Source of the DNA: Crossiella equi
GTDB lineage: Bacteria > Actinomycetota > Actinomycetes > Mycobacteriales > Pseudonocardiaceae
Direction: 5' to 3'
Assembly (NCBI RefSeq): GCF_017876755.1
Contig: NZ_JAGIOO010000001.1
Span: 6,743,786 to 6,807,785, forward strand
Length of the DNA stretch: 64,000 bases
A program made the translations under genes and the position numbers. The notes below the pieces were generated by a model. The model saw nothing but the letters and a program-made list of their open reading frames with translations. It ran no database searches and was not told the DNA's origin. Below are positions 47,104 through 54,822 of the stretch, in pieces (the stretch's first letter is position 1; each line of letters starts with the position of its first letter).

Positions 47104-47460
47104 TCAGGGGTAGATCACGTCGTCCGTGCTGCCGCCGTCGCCCGGCTTCGTCGGGTACACCGCGTCCGCGGGGAGCGCGTGGATGACGGTCGTCGGCTTC
47201 GTCGGGTACACGACGTCGTCGAGCAGCGGGTAGACCACGTCCGTGTCCGTGGGTCGGAAGCTCGTCGGGTAGGTCACGTCGTTGACACTGTCGGCGGGCT
47301 TCTTCGGCTCGGGGTAGACAACGTCAGCAGGCGACGGCTGGGACGCGGACACGACGTGCTGCGGCTGCTCAAGCGACAGTTGGATATCGGTGGATTGAGC
47401 GGAGCTGTCAGCAAGTGGAACAATTCCCGCGTAAAGTGTCATCAGAAGGGCAACGTACAT
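47104..47460 (-). CDS. Exported repeat protein with six D-x-x-Y-P motifs, candidate signal-peptide precursor
   Basis: 118 residues from the ATG at 47460, chosen because GGAGG lies 5 nt upstream; an ATG four codons earlier lacks a ribosome site. A hydrophobic N-terminus (YVALLMTLYAGIVPLADSSAQS) looks like a Sec signal, though without positive charges. The rest contains six copies of D-[VA]-[VTI]-Y-P at about residues 46-50, 61-65, 74-78, 82-86, 99-103 and 114-118; the last ends the protein. Two copies are followed by TKP and share 17-bp DNA repeats. The linkers vary in length and are rich in Pro, Thr and Asp. No family recognised. It is back-to-back with an XRE-TPR regulator, which suggests a peptide pheromone precursor; this is inference. 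Confidence 0.75.
   Translation of the reverse strand: MYVALLMTLYAGIVPLADSSAQSTDIQLSLEQPQHVVSASQPSPADVVYPEPKKPADSVNDVTYPTSFRPTDTDVVYPLLDDVVYPTKPTTVIHALPADAVYPTKPGDGGSTDDVIYP
47144..47211. repeat. 17-bp direct repeats inside the peptide-precursor gene
   Basis: GGCTTCGTCGGGTACAC at 47144-47160 and again at 47195-47211, 51 bp (17 codons) apart. They encode the two VYPTKP segments and show internal duplication. Confidence 0.8.
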
Positions 47461-47487
47461 GCCTGCCTCCATGGGTAGCTATCTGTC

Positions 47488-48825
47488 ATGAGTTCTGCCG
47501 AACGTGTCAGCACCGAACGTGAGCACATGGCTACGTTCGGCGAGAAGCTTCGTGCGCTGCGGACGGCCCGTGGACTCACCCAGCGTGATCTTGCAGGTGA
47601 AGGCCTGTCGAGCAGTTACTTGTCCAGACTTGAGTCGGGGCAGCGGATGCCGACGGCCAAGGTCATGGAACAGCTGGCGGCGCGCCTCGGCGTGTCGTCC
47701 GACTCCTTCGCCGGGCTCGGCAACAGCAACGGCCGTGCCACCAGCGGGGTGGTGCTCGCCGGGGCCGCCCGCGTGGTCGACCACATGCTCGCCGGCCGCA
47801 CGGCCGCCGCTCTCGGGTTGCTCGACGACATCCGTGTCAACCTGAGGGACCCGGACGCGCGCTGGCTCGCCGAGTACGCGGCCGCCGCGTGTGCGAGCAG
47901 GCTCGGTCGCACCAACGAGGTCTTCGAGCGACTTTCGAGCCTTGACACCATGTACCGGGGTCTGCCGGTCGCGGCGCGGGTGCTGACCTCGACCATGCAC
48001 GCCGGCGCGGCCCGGGAGCTGGGCCGGGTCCGCGATGCGGTCGAACTCGGGGAACGGGCCGTGATGGAGGCCGACGGCATGGCCACCGCTTCGGACTTCC
48101 CGGTCGGCCAGGCGCTGCTGCTCCGCGTGCGCGCGCGGACGACGCTCGCCGCCGCGCTCGCCGAAGCCGGTCGCACGGCCGAGGTGTTCGCGACCTGTGA
48201 GCAGGCCATCGCGCTCGCGGAGGCCTACCCGGAGACCGAGGACCACGACAGCACTCCCGACCCGCTCGCCGACGAGCTGGCGGTGGTGAGCCACTGGATG
48301 TACGCGATCGCGCTCGCGCGGAGCGGCAACCTCGAGTCCGCGGGCCGGCACCTCGGTGAGGCCCACCAGCGCAGCGCCGACGCGATCGGTGTGGAGCTGT
48401 GGTGCCGGGTGCGCGTGGCCGCCGTGTCCTTGTTCCTGGAGACCGGCGCGACCACGGTCGAGGCGCCGGAGGTCCTGCTCAACCAGGTCTCGGACGTGCG
48501 GCACGCGGGCCGGGGCCAGCTCGACGCCCAGGTCTTCATGCTCCGGGCGGAGCTGGCGCTGCGGAAGGACGACGCGCGCGGCGCGCTCGACAGCGCTCAG
48601 GCCGCGCTGGACTCGGGGGTCCTGGGCTCGGCGGACCGGATCCGCACGCTCATGACGGTGGTCAAGGTCAGCACGGACCTGGGGCTGGAAGACCGGCGCC
48701 TGAACGCGCTCGAGGAGCTGCTGCAGCGGGTGGAGACCGCGGACGCCGATGAGGTCCGTCCCGCGCTGCTGAAGGAGGTCGCCGCGCTGTCCGTGCGGAC
48801 CCTGCGCAACCACGGTCGCGTCTGA
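47488..48825 (+). CDS. XRE-family regulator with TPR-like sensor domain (RRNPP-like)
   Basis: 445 residues. An N-terminal XRE helix-turn-helix (about residues 15-65: FGEKLRALRTARGLTQRDLA ... SSSYLSRLESGQRMPTAKV) is followed by about 370 residues of helical TPR-like repeats (A/L-rich pairs such as AAALGLLDDIRVNLRDPDARWLAEYAAA). In Firmicutes this architecture (PlcR, Rgg, NprR) binds short secreted peptides. Starts at ATG 47488 and ATG 47527 are both possible; neither has a good ribosome site. Only 27 bp separate the first from the divergent peptide-precursor start, so one control region serves both. Three CGAACGT boxes lie at its 5' end, suggesting autoregulation. Confidence 0.85.
   Translation: MSSAERVSTEREHMATFGEKLRALRTARGLTQRDLAGEGLSSSYLSRLESGQRMPTAKVMEQLAARLGVSSDSFAGLGNSNGRATSGVVLAGAARVVDHMLAGRTAAALGLLDDIRVNLRDPDARWLAEYAAAACASRLGRTNEVFERLSSLDTMYRGLPVAARVLTSTMHAGAARELGRVRDAVELGERAVMEADGMATASDFPVGQALLLRVRARTTLAAALAEAGRTAEVFATCEQAIALAEAYPETEDHDSTPDPLADELAVVSHWMYAIALARSGNLESAGRHLGEAHQRSADAIGVELWCRVRVAAVSLFLETGATTVEAPEVLLNQVSDVRHAGRGQLDAQVFMLRAELALRKDDARGALDSAQAALDSGVLGSADRIRTLMTVVKVSTDLGLEDRRLNALEELLQRVETADADEVRPALLKEVAALSVRTLRNHGRV
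47497..47541. promoter_or_regulatory. Three CCGAACGT boxes at the peptide/regulator locus
   Basis: CCGAACGTG occurs at 47498-47506 and 47513-47521 (15 bp apart), and its inverted form ACGTTCGGC at 47533-47541. They sit around the two possible starts of the XRE regulator gene, so they are candidate binding sites for that regulator; the third lies in coding sequence. Confidence 0.45.
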
Positions 48826-49206
48826 TCTCGTCCGAGTCGGCCGCATGCTTGGCACCGTCGCGCGGACGTTTGCGTGCGCGGCGGTCCGGCACTTTCCACA
48901 CACAGTCATGTCTAGCCCAAACGGGTGGCGACTTGGAGCTGCATGGTGTGCCTCTGCTGAGTGTCGTGGGGGCCGTGGTGTTCACCCACGGTGTTTGTGA
49001 GGCGAGGGTAAGAGTCCCGTTCGTGCTGCGTCAACGTGACAGGCGGGTCTCTGAGGGGGTGTCAACCGATTGGCAATCCTTCGATCGGTCGGATTCGTCA
49101 CCTTGGGTAGCGGGTGGGCGGGGTGGTGGCCATCCGACTAAGGAGGGTTGCGGGGCTGGCGGGTGACCTGAATGGCTGGTGTCACGCCCAGTGGTTGACT
49201 GAATAA

Positions 49207-49235
49207 TTGACCAGCAGTCAGGGGCTCGGTACCAT
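49207..49235 (+). promoter_or_regulatory. Sigma-70-type promoter of the NarL-type regulator
   Basis: TTGACC (49207-49212), 17-nt spacer, TACCAT (49230-49235). A second TTGAC lies 12 bp upstream at 49195. Expected transcription start is near 49242, giving a leader of about 70 nt. Confidence 0.55.
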
Positions 49236-49236
49236 G

Positions 49237-49271
49237 TTGTTGTCATCAGTTGTCAACTTGATGATCAGCAA
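49237..49271. promoter_or_regulatory. 35-bp dyad at the transcription start of the NarL-type regulator
   Basis: TTGTTGTCATCA and the inverted TGATGATCAGCAA flank the small palindrome GTTGTCAAC (49249-49257). The dyad covers the likely start site, so it would suit a repressor or autoregulation. Confidence 0.5.
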
Positions 49272-49310
49272 TTGCCAGCATGACTGGGGCCGTCTGAGCA
49301 GGGGTGTGTC

Positions 49311-50102
49311 ATGTCGCTGAACCAGCGTCCAGGCGCGGTGCGACCGGGGAACTTCGGCCAGTCTTCGCGCGATGGGGATCCGCGTGCGCAGGCAATCCGC
49401 GTGCTGGTGGTTGACCGGCACCCGATCGTCGCGGACGGGCTCAAGGCCTGTTTCGCGCAGCACTCGGACATCGAGTTCGTCGGTGCCCTGCACGACGCCG
49501 CGCACATCGTGGACGAGGTGACCCTCCGCCGTCCCGACGTCGTCCTCGTGGACCTCGACCTCGGTGAGGTCGACGGGCTCGAGGTGGTCAAGGCCGTGCT
49601 CCGCACCCGCCTGCCCATCGTCGCCGTCGTCTTCTCCGACCAGCGCGCCCGCGTGGGCGCCGCCCTCCAGGCCGGGGCCATGGGCTTCGTGCTCAAGTCC
49701 GCCACCGGTGAAGAGGTCATCGCCTCCATCCGCCAGGCCCGCTCCGGTGTCACGTCGATGTCGCCGCAGTTGTCACCGCTGACAGTGACGCCGCTGCCGC
49801 GTGCGCAGGTGCGCTGCGTGTTGTCCGGCCGCGAGCTCGACGTCCTCCGCCTGGTCGCCGAGGGTCACACGAACGCCGAGATCGGCAGGCGCCTGTTCGT
49901 CGCCGAGACCACGGTCAAGACCCACCTCCAGCGCATCTTCGCCAAGCTGCACGTCAGCGACCGCGCCGCGGCCGTGGCCACGGCGCTGGCCACCGGCCTC
50001 CTGGTCGCGGGCCCGGACGGCTTCGGCGGGCAGGTCTACTCCTTCCGGCCGCACAACGTCGCGGTCATGCCGCTGCGGCAGCAGGCCGTCGGCGGCAACT
50101 AG
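49311..50102 (+). CDS. NarL/FixJ-family response regulator (orphan)
   Basis: 263 residues. The receiver domain runs from about residue 28 to 145, with IRVLVVDRHPIVADGLKACF, the phospho-acceptor aspartate in DVVLVDLDLGEVDG (about 82-83), and KSATGEEVIASIR after the conserved lysine. A LuxR-type helix-turn-helix follows: LSGRELDVLRLVAEGHTNAEIGRRLFVAETTVKTHLQRIF. No histidine kinase gene is adjacent. The N-terminal 27 residues are an unusual polar extension, and the C-terminal 40 residues extend beyond the HTH. A long leader with a dyad precedes it and a strong hairpin follows. Confidence 0.92.
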   Translation: MSLNQRPGAVRPGNFGQSSRDGDPRAQAIRVLVVDRHPIVADGLKACFAQHSDIEFVGALHDAAHIVDEVTLRRPDVVLVDLDLGEVDGLEVVKAVLRTRLPIVAVVFSDQRARVGAALQAGAMGFVLKSATGEEVIASIRQARSGVTSMSPQLSPLTVTPLPRAQVRCVLSGRELDVLRLVAEGHTNAEIGRRLFVAETTVKTHLQRIFAKLHVSDRAAAVATALATGLLVAGPDGFGGQVYSFRPHNVAVMPLRQQAVGGN

Positions 50103-50137
50103 CACCGGCCCCCGGGCCGCGAGGCCCGGACCACCCT

Positions 50138-50200
50138 GGGAACCACGGCGCGCGGGCGCGAGCAGGTGCTTCGGCACGGCTCGCGCCCGCGCGCGTTCCC
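50138..50200. terminator. Terminator of the NarL-type regulator
   Basis: A 16-bp GC stem GCGCGCGGGCGCGAGC (50148-50163) pairs with 50179-50194, and a lower stem GGGAAC/GTTCCC closes it after a 4-nt bulge. It lies 36 bp after the stop. Confidence 0.75.
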
Positions 50201-50325
50201 ACTCGCTGCCCGGTCGTGGGTGACCCCCACGCACCTGCGGCTTTGCCCGTTGGTGCACACGGGTTGACCTGCCTGGAACGGGGCGACAGCGGACCGGAAC
50301 TCGGGGCACACTGGTGTCGTTGGAA

Positions 50326-50346
50326 CAAACAGAACAGTTCTGTTTG
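50326..50346. promoter_or_regulatory. Perfect 21-bp palindrome before the esterase-like gene
   Basis: Arms CAAACAGAAC and GTTCTGTTTG around a single central A. It ends about 14 bp before the start codon and abuts the ribosome site, so it is a strong operator candidate (TetR-like geometry). No regulator gene is adjacent. Confidence 0.65.
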
Positions 50347-50360
50347 AGGTGGGGGCGCCC

Positions 50361-50981
50361 ATGCGGTACGAGGTCGACGTCGACGGCGGCGTGATCGGCG
50401 TGGTGGTTCACCGTCCGGTCTGGATCGGCGCCCTGCCCTGCTACCTGCACCTGCCCAGCAGGCACGGCCGCGGCGAGGACCTCAGCGGCCTGGCCACCGA
50501 CGCGGGCTGCGCCATCGTCTCCGTCGAGCACCGGCTGGACGCGGGCCACTCCTTCGCCACCGCGCTCGAGGACTGCTACACCGCCCTGATGTGGCTGCTG
50601 GACAACGCCGCCCTGCTGGAGCTGGACGCCTCGCGCCTGGCCGTGGGCGGCAGCCGCGAGGGTGCCGACCTGACCGCCGCGCTGCCGCTGCTGATCAAGG
50701 AGCGCGGCGGGCCCGCGATCGGCCTGCAGGTGCTGGAGCTGCCCACCCTCTTGCCGGACCCGGCCACCGAGCCGACCGGCGTGCCGCCCGCGTTGATCGC
50801 GGTGGGCGAGCACGAGCCGGGCCGGATCGAGGCGGAGAAGTACGCGCGCAGGCTGACCAGGGCGGGCGTGCCCACCACGCTGCACCGGGTGGGGCCGGGG
50901 GCGTTCGAGGCGGTGCCGTGGCGGATCGAGCTGGCCCGGACCCTGCGCGCCGGACTTGTCAGCGCCGGGTTGCCAGCCTGA
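50361..50981 (+). CDS. Alpha/beta-hydrolase (hormone-sensitive-lipase-like), shortened
   Basis: 206 residues. The order of segments follows HSL-type esterases: AGCAIVSVEHRLDAGHSFATALEDCYTALMWL, then the elbow LAVGGSREGADLTAALPLL with the candidate serine, and near the end HRVGPGAFEAVPW where a catalytic histidine is expected. The usual oxyanion HGGG is missing and the region before it is short, and GDSAGG is changed to GGSREG. So it may be a weak or inactive esterase. The ATG at 50361 follows GAGGTGGGGG; a GTG at 50349 is an alternative. The perfect palindrome just upstream suggests its own repressor. Confidence 0.72.
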   Translation: MRYEVDVDGGVIGVVVHRPVWIGALPCYLHLPSRHGRGEDLSGLATDAGCAIVSVEHRLDAGHSFATALEDCYTALMWLLDNAALLELDASRLAVGGSREGADLTAALPLLIKERGGPAIGLQVLELPTLLPDPATEPTGVPPALIAVGEHEPGRIEAEKYARRLTRAGVPTTLHRVGPGAFEAVPWRIELARTLRAGLVSAGLPA

Positions 50982-50984
50982 CAA

Positions 50985-51539
50985 CTACTTGACAGACCGG
51001 TCCCGGGAGCAGCTCCACAGGCACAGCAGCTGCATGCAGATGCCGACCGCGAGCACGATGGCCATGTCGACGGCCTCGGCGGACGCGGCGAGCACGGCGA
51101 AGGCCGCCACCACGACCATGGCCAGGGCGAGGATCTGCGGGCGCGGGTCCCAGCGACGGCGGGCGGGCGCGGGCGGCGGGACGGTGCGCCGCGCGGCGGC
51201 CCGGCGGGCGGCGAACCGGGCCGCGGCGGGGCTGGTCGGGATCCGGGCGCTGGGGCTGGTGGGGGTGGCGGCGAACGGGGCCGGGCCGGTGGCGGCGGTG
51301 GGCTGACCGGTGGCGGGGTCGATCGCGACGGGCTGGCCCGCGCCGGTCCGGAGGGCGAGGTGCTGGGCCGCGGTCGGCGGCGTGGTGGCCGACGGGTAGG
51401 TGAACGGCGCGGTGCGCACCCGCGCTCGGCGGACGGGGGTCAGGCGCAGCTCGACACGCACCCGGCGACGTGCCGGGCTGAGCGTGGCCTGCGCGGTACC
51501 TTCGTCAGAACCGCCGGGGCGGGGTGGCGCTGCGTTCAC
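50985..51539 (-). CDS. Membrane protein with Ala/Pro-rich N-terminus, unknown function
   Basis: About 184 residues if started at GTG 51539; an ATG at 51593 would add 18. The first 130 residues are low complexity, rich in Ala, Pro, Thr and Arg (RFAARRAAARRTVPPPAPARRR), and two hydrophobic segments (ILALAMVVVAAFAVLAAS and MAIVLAVGICMQLLCLW) lie at the C-terminus. I do not recognise a family. I prefer the later start because the upstream 150 bp is AT-richer and looks like promoter for the divergent lipoprotein gene. It converges on the esterase gene with 3 bp between stops. Confidence 0.55.
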   Translation of the reverse strand: MNAAPPRPGGSDEGTAQATLSPARRRVRVELRLTPVRRARVRTAPFTYPSATTPPTAAQHLALRTGAGQPVAIDPATGQPTAATGPAPFAATPTSPSARIPTSPAAARFAARRAAARRTVPPPAPARRRWDPRPQILALAMVVVAAFAVLAASAEAVDMAIVLAVGICMQLLCLWSCSRDRSVK

Positions 51540-51700
51540 CTGAACGTCGTTCCCTCGGTAACCTCGTGGTTGCGTCAACAAACGTTGTCGCATTGTTGCT
51601 TTTGTGGGTTGACTTTAGTGCCTTTGGCCTAGTTGTCGACCCCGAATGTTGGTACTTCGATCCTGAAAGTGCCCTAGGTCACGTTCGGAGAGGGTGCGTA

Positions 51701-52390
51701 ATGCGGCGTTGGTTCCTGGTCGCGGCCGCGGCGGGACTGGCACTCACGGCAGGTTGTTCAGGCAAGACCCCGGCTCCCCCGGCCACGCCTCCGCCGCCCG
51801 CCTCGTCGGGGGCCCAGGGGCAGCCGGGAGCGGCGGGGGTGCGGCCCAAGCCCGAGGAGGTCGGGCAGGCGCGCACCGAGCTGGGCAAGCTCAAGGTGGT
51901 CACCTGGGCCCCGATGAAGGGCTACTCGCGCGAGAAGTTCAAGCACTGGACCTCGCAGGGCGAGTCCTGCGACACCCGCGAGTTCGTGCTCCGCCGCGAG
52001 GGCGAGGACGTCACCACGGACAAGTCCTGCAAGGTGCTGTCGGGCAAGTGGCGCAGCGCCTACGACGACAAGGTGCTCACCGGCCCCGGCGAGCTGGACA
52101 TCGACCACACCGTGCCGCTGGCCAACGCCTGGCGCACCGGCGCGGCCGAGTGGACCGACGAGCGCCGCTCGGAGTTCGCCAACGACACCCGCAACCCGCA
52201 GCTGCTCGCGGTCTCCGCGGCCAGCAACCGCTCCAAGGGCGACCAGGACCCCTCGCAGTGGAAGCCCCCGGCCACCGGGGTGTGGTGCGGCTACGCGGTG
52301 CACTGGATCAAGGTCAAGGCCGTGTACTCCCTCGGGGTCACCGAGGCCGAGCGCACCGCGCTGACCGACATGCTCGGCCACTGCAAGTAA
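51701..52390 (+). CDS. Secreted HNH-type nuclease-like lipoprotein (DUF1524/GmrSD C-terminal type)
   Basis: 229 residues. A lipoprotein signal with lipobox LTAGC (about residues 15-19) and a Pro/Ala linker precede a nuclease-like domain carrying the DIDHTVPLANAWRTGAAEW motif and the FANDTRNPQLLAVSAASNRS-KGDQDP block of the DUF1524 HNH group. Two cysteine pairs are probably disulfide bridged (ESCDTREF/DKSCKVL). Such surface HNH proteins are common in actinomycetes; their role may be extracellular DNA degradation, but this is not established. GGAGAGGG lies before the ATG. Confidence 0.88.
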   Translation: MRRWFLVAAAAGLALTAGCSGKTPAPPATPPPPASSGAQGQPGAAGVRPKPEEVGQARTELGKLKVVTWAPMKGYSREKFKHWTSQGESCDTREFVLRREGEDVTTDKSCKVLSGKWRSAYDDKVLTGPGELDIDHTVPLANAWRTGAAEWTDERRSEFANDTRNPQLLAVSAASNRSKGDQDPSQWKPPATGVWCGYAVHWIKVKAVYSLGVTEAERTALTDMLGHCK

Positions 52391-52406
52391 AGCCGCACAA
52401 GGGAAA

Positions 52407-52445
52407 AGCCGCGTCCGTTCGCCCCTGCAGCGATCGAACGCGGCT
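52407..52445. terminator. Bidirectional terminator between convergent genes
   Basis: AGCCGCGTCCGTTCG (52407-52421) pairs with 52431-52445 with two mismatches and a 9-nt loop, between the HNH lipoprotein and the dikinase-like gene. Confidence 0.65.
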
Positions 52446-52532
52446 CTCCCCTGCGCGAGCCCGGTCAGCCCCTGCGCTGCCCGTTCCCGCGTGGGATCGC
52501 GGCGGGCGAACCCGCCGCGGAGTCTTCCCGGC

Positions 52533-54530
52533 CTACACCGAGTACGGCCGGAGCTGGAGGATGTGGACGCGCTCCGGCCCGGTGACCCACTCGATGTCCA
52601 CCGGCGCGGCGAAGGTGTAGTCCGGCGAGAAGTGTGACTGGAGCAGGCGCCCGGCCAGGGCCAGCTTCTGCAGCATCGACTTGATGTCCTCGGACAGGTC
52701 TTCCTTGGCATCGCCCAGCGTCAGCGTGCGCCCGCCGCCCTCGACCGTGCTGTACAGGTACTGCATCGGCATCACGGTGCCGGAGACCACGTCGGTCACC
52801 TGCGGCGAGACGTTGACGTAGACGTTGCGGAAGTCGTTGCGCGCCATGGGGTTGGTCGTGACGAGCACGCCGCCCACGGGGGCGTCGACCTGCTCCTGCA
52901 CGATCACGCCCATGTAGCAGTCGTCCAGCGAGATACCGGCCTGCTGGCGCAGCCGCACCGAGCGCGGGGACACCAGCGAGGCCCACACCAGCTTGATGCT
53001 GTCGAAGATGGCCTCGGCGGTGCTGACGTGGTTGACCGACTCGTAGATGCCCGCGGCGGAGAACCCGTCCAGGTCCTCGGCGTTGGAGGAGGAGCGGACC
53101 ACGAAGGTGCGCACGCCGCCGAGGGTGGCCACGATCGCGGAGTCGATCTCCGCGCGGAGCTCCTCGGGCAGCTTGGTGGTGCGGATGAGCTTCTGCAGCG
53201 CGAGGCTGAGCGGCTCGGCCTCCGGCACGTCCAGCTCCAGGGCCATCTTCAGCTTGCCGATGGCCTGCTGGATGGCGGGGGAGGACTGGAGGAAGCGCTG
53301 CTGCACGGCGAACGGGATGGCGATGCCGCGCGGGATGCGCACGTTCTCGCGCAGGAAGGCCCACGCGTTGGCGGCCAGCTCCGCGTCCTCCGGCACGGCC
53401 AGATTGCGTGCCAGGTAGGACAGCAGGTGCGGCCGCGGCGGGCGGGGCACCTGGTAGAAGCCGAGCAGGCGGTCCGAGCCGTGGTCGAGCACGTGGCGCA
53501 GCTCGCCGAGGTTGGCGGCCTTGGTGCCGTAGCGGTGCCGGTCGGTGGCACGCAGCTTGTGCATGTCCAGGATCGGCGTGCGCTCGGTCTCCGGCTCCTC
53601 CAGCTTGATCTGCTGGGCGCGCCAGGCGGGCGGGGCGGACAGCTCGGCGGGCGCCTCGGTGCGCGTCAGGCCGATCTCGGTGCCGCCCGCGGTGACGGTG
53701 TACTCGACCCACTCGCCGTCGAGGGACTCCTCGGTGACGCGGTCCAGCACGCCGATCTGGATGGCGTTGGGGATCTTCCAGCCGGAGGCGAGCACGTTGG
53801 TGTGCGACAGCGGCGTGGTGTGCTGGGCGTTGATGATGCCCGCCAGGCGCGGGATGTCGTCCGGCACGCGGTCCATGACGATGATGTCGTACCACTCGAG
53901 CGTGCTCGCCGCGGCGTCGTAGTCCTTCTCGCTGGCGAAGGCGCGCAGGCGGCCGGTGGCCTTGCCCGGGTTCAGCGGGACGAACTGGGTGGAGGCGAAC
54001 AGCTCGTGCGCGGTGACCCGGGGCAGCTCGGCGGGCGGGATCGCGTCGAGGAAGCGCTCCTGCAGGTGCGTGGCGGGCTTGAACACCAGCGGCAGCGCCG
54101 GGTCGACCCACTCGCGCACGAAGTTGTAGAAGTACTGGATCATCTCCGCCGACATGGTGTCGACCTCGACGGTCTCCAGCGAGAAGAACCGGCGGCCCGC
54201 GCCGCCGTCGGCCGAGCGCTGGTGCAGGGCCAGGATGCCGAGGTAGAAGCGGCGCTCCGGGTCGTGGTAGACGCTGTCGTTGAACGCGTTGACGTTCGCG
54301 GCCAGGTCGTCCAGCTCCATGCCCAGGATGTCCAGGCCGACGTACTTGACGTGGAAGTCCCGGTGGGCGTTGTTGATGAAGTGGATCGTGTTCTCGTCCC
54401 GGTCCACCACCAGCTTCACGAACGGCTGGCCCGCCAGCATCCCGGAGAGCTGGTCGAACGCGGCCAGGGTGAGCCGTTCCCCGACGACGGCCTTGATGAC
54501 CTCGTCCGACTCGACCGGATCGGCGTGCAC
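52533..54530 (-). CDS. PEP-utiliser/pyruvate phosphate dikinase-like enzyme with swapped domain order
   Basis: 665 residues. The N-terminal 200 residues (LTLAAFDQLSGMLAGQPFVK and DRDENTIHFINNAHRDFHVKY) match no family I know. Next is a phosphohistidine swivel domain with PLSHTNVLASGWKIPNA (candidate His about 242), then an ATP-grasp PEP/pyruvate-binding domain with VRSSSNAEDLDGFSAAGIYES (about 475) and VDIEWVTGPERVHILQLRPYS at the end. PEP synthase and rifampin phosphotransferase have the reverse order; glucan water dikinases of plants have this one. The substrate is unknown. GTG 54530 has GAGGA 4 nt upstream; an ATG at 54563 lacks a ribosome site. Confidence 0.82.
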   Translation of the reverse strand: MHADPVESDEVIKAVVGERLTLAAFDQLSGMLAGQPFVKLVVDRDENTIHFINNAHRDFHVKYVGLDILGMELDDLAANVNAFNDSVYHDPERRFYLGILALHQRSADGGAGRRFFSLETVEVDTMSAEMIQYFYNFVREWVDPALPLVFKPATHLQERFLDAIPPAELPRVTAHELFASTQFVPLNPGKATGRLRAFASEKDYDAAASTLEWYDIIVMDRVPDDIPRLAGIINAQHTTPLSHTNVLASGWKIPNAIQIGVLDRVTEESLDGEWVEYTVTAGGTEIGLTRTEAPAELSAPPAWRAQQIKLEEPETERTPILDMHKLRATDRHRYGTKAANLGELRHVLDHGSDRLLGFYQVPRPPRPHLLSYLARNLAVPEDAELAANAWAFLRENVRIPRGIAIPFAVQQRFLQSSPAIQQAIGKLKMALELDVPEAEPLSLALQKLIRTTKLPEELRAEIDSAIVATLGGVRTFVVRSSSNAEDLDGFSAAGIYESVNHVSTAEAIFDSIKLVWASLVSPRSVRLRQQAGISLDDCYMGVIVQEQVDAPVGGVLVTTNPMARNDFRNVYVNVSPQVTDVVSGTVMPMQYLYSTVEGGGRTLTLGDAKEDLSEDIKSMLQKLALAGRLLQSHFSPDYTFAAPVDIEWVTGPERVHILQLRPYSV

Positions 54531-54822
54531 GGAATCCTCGCATTTCGTGGGACGGGCGGGCATGCCGGAGCCCGGCAGCCGAGGGGGAACGTGGGGAGAA
54601 CAGCGGATGAAGTTAGCAGGTCCTGCGTGACTGGTCAGGTCCGCTGAACGGACGAGGGCGGGTCCCCGGGATTCGTGCGATGAATTCCACGATCCGGACA
54701 TCTCGCTCTCGTTCGCGGCTGTGCCAAGGACTGTGGTCCGCGGCGGGCTCCCACGCTTCGGGAGCAGGCGTCCTGGGGTGACCAAACGTGCCCTTGGCCA
54801 CAGTGTCGCAGGTGACACCCGT

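Larger units (their letters stand above)
48826..49310. other. 485-bp gene-free region before the NarL-type regulator
   Basis: Lower in GC than the surrounding genes, with several short dyads. The last 110 bp hold the promoter and the operator-like dyad of the downstream regulator. I see no tRNA or convincing small ORF and no strong terminator for the XRE gene. The left part shows nothing I can name. Confidence 0.5.

Noticed and set aside
48826-49206. Second small peptide-precursor gene next to the XRE regulator
   Set aside because: Open frames here lack a ribosome site, an export signal and any D-x-x-Y-P repeat.
50326-50346. LexA/SOS box
   Set aside because: GAAC and GTTC are present, but they are separated by one base instead of four, so it does not fit the actinobacterial SOS box.
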